Positions 61,172 through 64,000 of a stretch of 64,000 nt of DNA are shown here, in pieces. The translations under genes were made by a program, and so were the position numbers. Origin of the DNA: Psychrobacillus sp048572895 (GTDB taxonomy: Bacteria > Bacillota > Bacilli > Bacillales_A > Planococcaceae); NCBI RefSeq assembly GCF_048572895.1, contig NZ_CP183878.1:744001-808000 (forward strand), in the 5' to 3' direction. Numbering within the stretch: position 1 is the first letter of the stretch; each line of letters opens with the position of its first letter. The notes beneath the pieces were generated by a model. It saw only the letters and a program-made list of their open reading frames with translations, ran no database searches and had not been told where the DNA came from.

Positions 61172-62278
61172 CTATTCAAAAACTAGCATGTCCAACATAA
61201 AACGCTCTATTACTTTCATGTTTGGCTCAAATCCGATTCCATTAGCCTTCGGTACATCTATAAAACCGTCCGTCACAATTATTTCCGGGGAAATGATATC
61301 CTCTTCCCAATAGTGAGAAGATCCTGCGGTATCTCCAGGAAGTATAAAATTTGGTAGGGAGGTTAAAGCGATATTATGTGCACGTCCGACACCTGCCTCT
61401 AACATTCCACCACACCAAACAGGAACGTCCTTTTCCATACAGTAATCATGAATTTTCTTTGCTTCTGTAAGACCCCCAACACGAGCAGTTTTAATATTAA
61501 TCACTTTTGTACTACCAAGTTCGATCGCTTTTCTTGCATCTTCTACAGAAAGGATACTTTCATCCAAGCAAATAGGGGTATTCAACTGTTTTTGTAATGT
61601 AGCATGATCGACAATATCGTCACTCGCAAGAGGCTGTTCAATCATCATTAGATTATAATTATCGAGTTGTTTTAATAGCCCTATATCCTCTAAAGTATAG
61701 GAAGAATTCGCATCTGCCATGAATGGAACATTAGGAAATTCTTCTCTTAGCTTACGAATCACTTCTATATCATAACCAGGTTTAATTTTCACTTTAATAC
61801 GTTTGTAGCCATCTGTAATATATTGCTGTACTACCTCTAGTAGCTTGTCCGTGCTTGATTGGATACCAATGCTAATACCAACTTCAATCTTTTCGACAAT
61901 TCCACCAAGAGCTTTTGATAGTGACTGATTATTTCTTTTAGCGTATAAATCCCAAATAGCACCTTCAACCGAAGCCTTTGCCATATTGTTTTTTCGGATT
62001 GGAGCAAATATTTCACTAACATCATCAGGATGACTGATGTTTTTGTTCAAGAGTAGTGGTATTAAAAAGTCTCTAATCATATGTAAGGTAGTTTGAACCG
62101 TTTCTTCTGTATACCATGGAGCTTGGAAAGCGGCAGATTCTCCCCAACCACTATTCCCTTCTTCATCGAATACTTCTAGTAAGAAAAACTCCTTTTCCTG
62201 CATACTTCCGAAACTAGTGACGAATGGATTTTTCATCGTCATTTTCATATGGCGTATGATAATTTTTTTTATAATCAT
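61172..62278 (-). CDS. Enolase-superfamily enzyme: o-succinylbenzoate synthase / N-acylamino acid racemase
   Basis: A 368-residue muconate-lactonising-subgroup enzyme. The catalytic Lys pair is in RIKVKIKPG and NIKTARVGG, and metal ligands are D in FMADANSS, E in MIEQPL and D in CLDESI. Bacillales homologues either make o-succinylbenzoate for menaquinone (MenC) or racemise N-succinyl amino acids (NSAR); many do both. No men genes or succinyltransferase are adjacent, so function is not decided. ATG follows AAAGGAG. Confidence 0.88.
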   Translation of the reverse strand: MIIKKIIIRHMKMTMKNPFVTSFGSMQEKEFFLLEVFDEEGNSGWGESAAFQAPWYTEETVQTTLHMIRDFLIPLLLNKNISHPDDVSEIFAPIRKNNMAKASVEGAIWDLYAKRNNQSLSKALGGIVEKIEVGISIGIQSSTDKLLEVVQQYITDGYKRIKVKIKPGYDIEVIRKLREEFPNVPFMADANSSYTLEDIGLLKQLDNYNLMMIEQPLASDDIVDHATLQKQLNTPICLDESILSVEDARKAIELGSTKVINIKTARVGGLTEAKKIHDYCMEKDVPVWCGGMLEAGVGRAHNIALTSLPNFILPGDTAGSSHYWEEDIISPEIIVTDGFIDVPKANGIGFEPNMKVIERFMLDMLVFE

Positions 62279-62341
62279 TTTTTTACTCCTTTAGTTAACG
62301 ATATCATTCAACTTATCATGTCCCAAATCTTAAAACAAATA

Positions 62342-62367
62342 AAAAAACCCTACAATAGTAGGGGAAA
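62342..62367 (-). terminator. Terminator of the small protein gene
   Basis: On the minus strand CCCTACTATTGTAGGG is followed by TTTTTTT. Confidence 0.85.
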
Positions 62368-62529
62368 TTATTGTGGATCGAACTCCTCTTTCTCCAAATC
62401 TATTGGTGAAATAGGTGCTCCCTCCCAAATCATATGAAGTGAGGCTTGTATATCTGGGTCATTTCTATATGCCATTTCTTCTGGTTCAACTGGATTTGGA
62501 TTTGGTTTAATAGAAAATTTCCTCCTCAT
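62368..62529 (-). CDS. Small conserved-looking protein (up to 53 aa)
   Basis: The frame runs from ATG 62529 to TAA 62368 and is followed by a hairpin (ACCCTACTATTGTAGGGTTTTTTT). The product has KPNPNPVEPEEMAYRNDPDI and LHMIWEGAPISPIDLEKEEF. The best ribosome binding site, AGGAGG at 62526-62521, lies inside the frame and points to an ATT at 62511, giving 47 residues; ATG 62529 has only AAAGG one base away. Function unknown. Confidence 0.6.
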   Translation of the reverse strand: MRRKFSIKPNPNPVEPEEMAYRNDPDIQASLHMIWEGAPISPIDLEKEEFDPQ

Positions 62530-62733
62530 ACCTTTCTATTATTATATTATTCAAAAACAGAATATGACATGATACATTAAAAAAATATTTTGAATACCAA
62601 AATTGCAGCAAAAATGAATTTTTGTAGCGAAAAGGTAGTAGAAATGACATAGTCTCATTTAATGATGAATTCCGACAATTGAATTAACTTCATAAGTGGA
62701 TACAATAAAAGAAATGAAAGGGGTAGATAAGCT

Positions 62734-62961
62734 ATGACTGTTGAGTATCTAGTTCAAGTAATGAATCGGAGTATTCAAAAAGTAGAGGAAACGGTTGGCC
62801 AGGTAGAACGTCATACACATATGTCAAAGGCAGATCAGCATCAAATTATGCAAGCGGTTTTAGAACTAAGTGACCGGATAAAAATACTCGAAATGCAAGT
62901 AGATATAAACAAGCGGAAAAGAATCAATAAAATATTCGCACATGAACATCATAAGGATTGA
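62734..62961 (+). CDS. Small coiled-coil protein (75 aa)
   Basis: A 75-residue protein with heptad patterns (VQVMNRSIQKVEETVGQVER; IMQAVLELSDRIKILEMQVD) and a basic/His-rich end. ATG has AAAGGGG upstream. No family recognised. It lies 87 bp before the GMP reductase gene, same strand. Confidence 0.65.
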   Translation: MTVEYLVQVMNRSIQKVEETVGQVERHTHMSKADQHQIMQAVLELSDRIKILEMQVDINKRKRINKIFAHEHHKD

Positions 62962-63048
62962 CATACTACTAAATATGAGGTAAATTACCAGATGGACGAA
63001 CATTTCAGTTCATTTAATAATAAATATTCGTATTTGGGAGTGTAAATG

Positions 63049-64000
63049 ATGGAAAACGTATTCGATTATGAAGATATTCAATTAATTCCGGCAAAATGTG
63101 TGGTTAATAGTAGATCGGAATGTGATACTACAGTCACACTTGGAGGCCATACATTTAAATTGCCAGTAGTACCTGCTAATATGCAGACAATTATAGATGA
63201 AAATATTGCGAATTATTTAGCTGAAAATGGTTATTTCTATATTATGCATCGTTTTGAACCACAAAAACGTATTGCCTTCATCAAAAGTATGCAGACACGT
63301 GGCTTAATTGCATCTATTAGCGTTGGTGTCAAAGAGGAAGAGTACACTTTTGTAGAGCAGTTGGCGGAAGAGAATCTTGTTCCTGAATTCATTACAATAG
63401 ATATTGCACATGGTCATTCTAATGCAGTCATTAACATGATTAAACATCTTAAAAAACATTTACCAAAAAGCTTTGTCATCGCTGGTAATGTAGGTACTCC
63501 AGAAGCAGTAAGAGAGTTAGAAAATGCTGGAGCGGATGCAACAAAAGTTGGTATCGGACCAGGGAAAGTTTGTATCACGAAGATTAAAACTGGATTTGGA
63601 ACTGGTGGCTGGCAGTTGGCGGCGTTACGTTGGTGTGCAAAAGCGGCTAGCAAGCCAATAATAGCAGACGGTGGAATCCGTACACATGGTGATATTGCGA
63701 AATCGGTTCGTTTCGGAGCTTCCATGGTTATGATTGGATCTCTATTTGCAGGACATGAGGAATCTCCTGGTGTTACAGTGGAGAAGGACGGTAAACAATA
63801 CAAAGAATATTTCGGTTCAGCATCTGAATTCCAAAAAGGTGAAAAGAAAAACGTTGAAGGTAAAAAAATGTTTGTAGAATATAAAGGACCTTTAGAAGAT
63901 ACATTGAGAGAAATGGAACAAGATTTGCAATCCTCTATCTCTTATTCAGGCGGAAATAAATTAGAATCAATTCGTAATGTAGATTATGTAATTGTGAAAA
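63049..64000 (+). CDS. guaC: GMP reductase, 3' end cut by window edge
   Basis: NADPH-dependent deamination of GMP to IMP in purine salvage. 317 codons are present, lacking about 10 of the usual 326. The start MENVFDYEDIQLIPAKC is typical of Firmicute GuaC; ATG 63046 directly before is less well spaced from GGGAG. The catalytic Cys lies in GIGPGKVCITKIKTG, with GNVGTPEAV and ADGGIRTHGDIAK. No riboswitch is visible in the 87-bp gap upstream. Confidence 0.95.
   Translation, partial: MENVFDYEDIQLIPAKCVVNSRSECDTTVTLGGHTFKLPVVPANMQTIIDENIANYLAENGYFYIMHRFEPQKRIAFIKSMQTRGLIASISVGVKEEEYTFVEQLAEENLVPEFITIDIAHGHSNAVINMIKHLKKHLPKSFVIAGNVGTPEAVRELENAGADATKVGIGPGKVCITKIKTGFGTGGWQLAALRWCAKAASKPIIADGGIRTHGDIAKSVRFGASMVMIGSLFAGHEESPGVTVEKDGKQYKEYFGSASEFQKGEKKNVEGKKMFVEYKGPLEDTLREMEQDLQSSISYSGGNKLESIRNVDYVIVK

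Overview
This window is a low-GC Gram-positive chromosome segment of the order Bacillales. The clues are strong AGGAGG-type ribosome binding sites, TTG and GTG starts, and Bacillus-type gene sets: a Yuk/Ess type VII secretion locus, RocB, an RsbR paralogue, YtxJ, YuiD, a YkoGHI-like trio and a YusW lipoprotein. The combination of SLH-domain surface proteins and a cupin-type glucose-6-phosphate isomerase fits the Planococcaceae/Caryophanaceae (Psychrobacillus, Lysinibacillus and relatives). That placement is inference. No rRNA, tRNA, prophage or CRISPR array was seen.

Layout. 1-2.6 kb: sugar-acid operon (AroE-like protein cut by the window edge, cupin phosphoglucose isomerase, KDPG aldolase), then a HAD phosphatase. 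2.8-9.9 kb: two RRNPP-type peptide-signalling modules, neither with its peptide gene obvious at first sight. One is a PlcR-sized regulator with a divergent 41-codon peptide gene ending LDLPYIY (PapR-like), followed by an EAL phosphodiesterase gene. The other is an NprR-sized regulator with a 45-codon peptide gene directly downstream and a divergent secreted subtilisin upstream. 10-16.5 kb: housekeeping and envelope genes. 17-20.8 kb: a mechanosensitive-channel-like protein and an acyl-CoA ligase. 21.4-35.6 kb: a complete Firmicute type VII secretion operon (EsxA, EsaB, EssB, EssC, EsaA, EssA) running into an LXG effector module (two small partner proteins, an LXG toxin with a Gly/Ala-rich membrane segment, a multi-pass membrane candidate immunity protein, a decayed copy of that gene, and an unknown protein). 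36-45 kb: RocB, glutamate dehydrogenase, a chemoreceptor, an NlpC/P60 hydrolase behind WalR-type boxes, glycerate kinase. 44.8-51 kb: three surface proteins, one of which seems to start at ATT. 51-54 kb: branched-chain aminotransferase, a class I glutamine-amidotransferase-like hydrolase, and a RAYT-like Y1 transposase. 54-57.2 kb: two-component system plus PepSY protein. 58-64 kb: proline dehydrogenase, secreted protein, MenC/NSAR-type enzyme, small proteins, GMP reductase (cut by the right edge).

Five copies of a roughly 0.6-0.75 kb non-coding repeat lie between genes at about 16.5, 40.2, 48.7, 57.5 and 60.4 kb, all in the same orientation and all just behind a gene end or terminator. Each has conserved flanks, a palindromic module with an exchangeable core, and (four of five) a long branched inverted repeat whose arms co-vary between copies. 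This repeat family, the two peptide-signalling modules and the LXG module with its decaying immunity duplicate are the most interesting content. All assignments come from reading the sequence; no database search was run.
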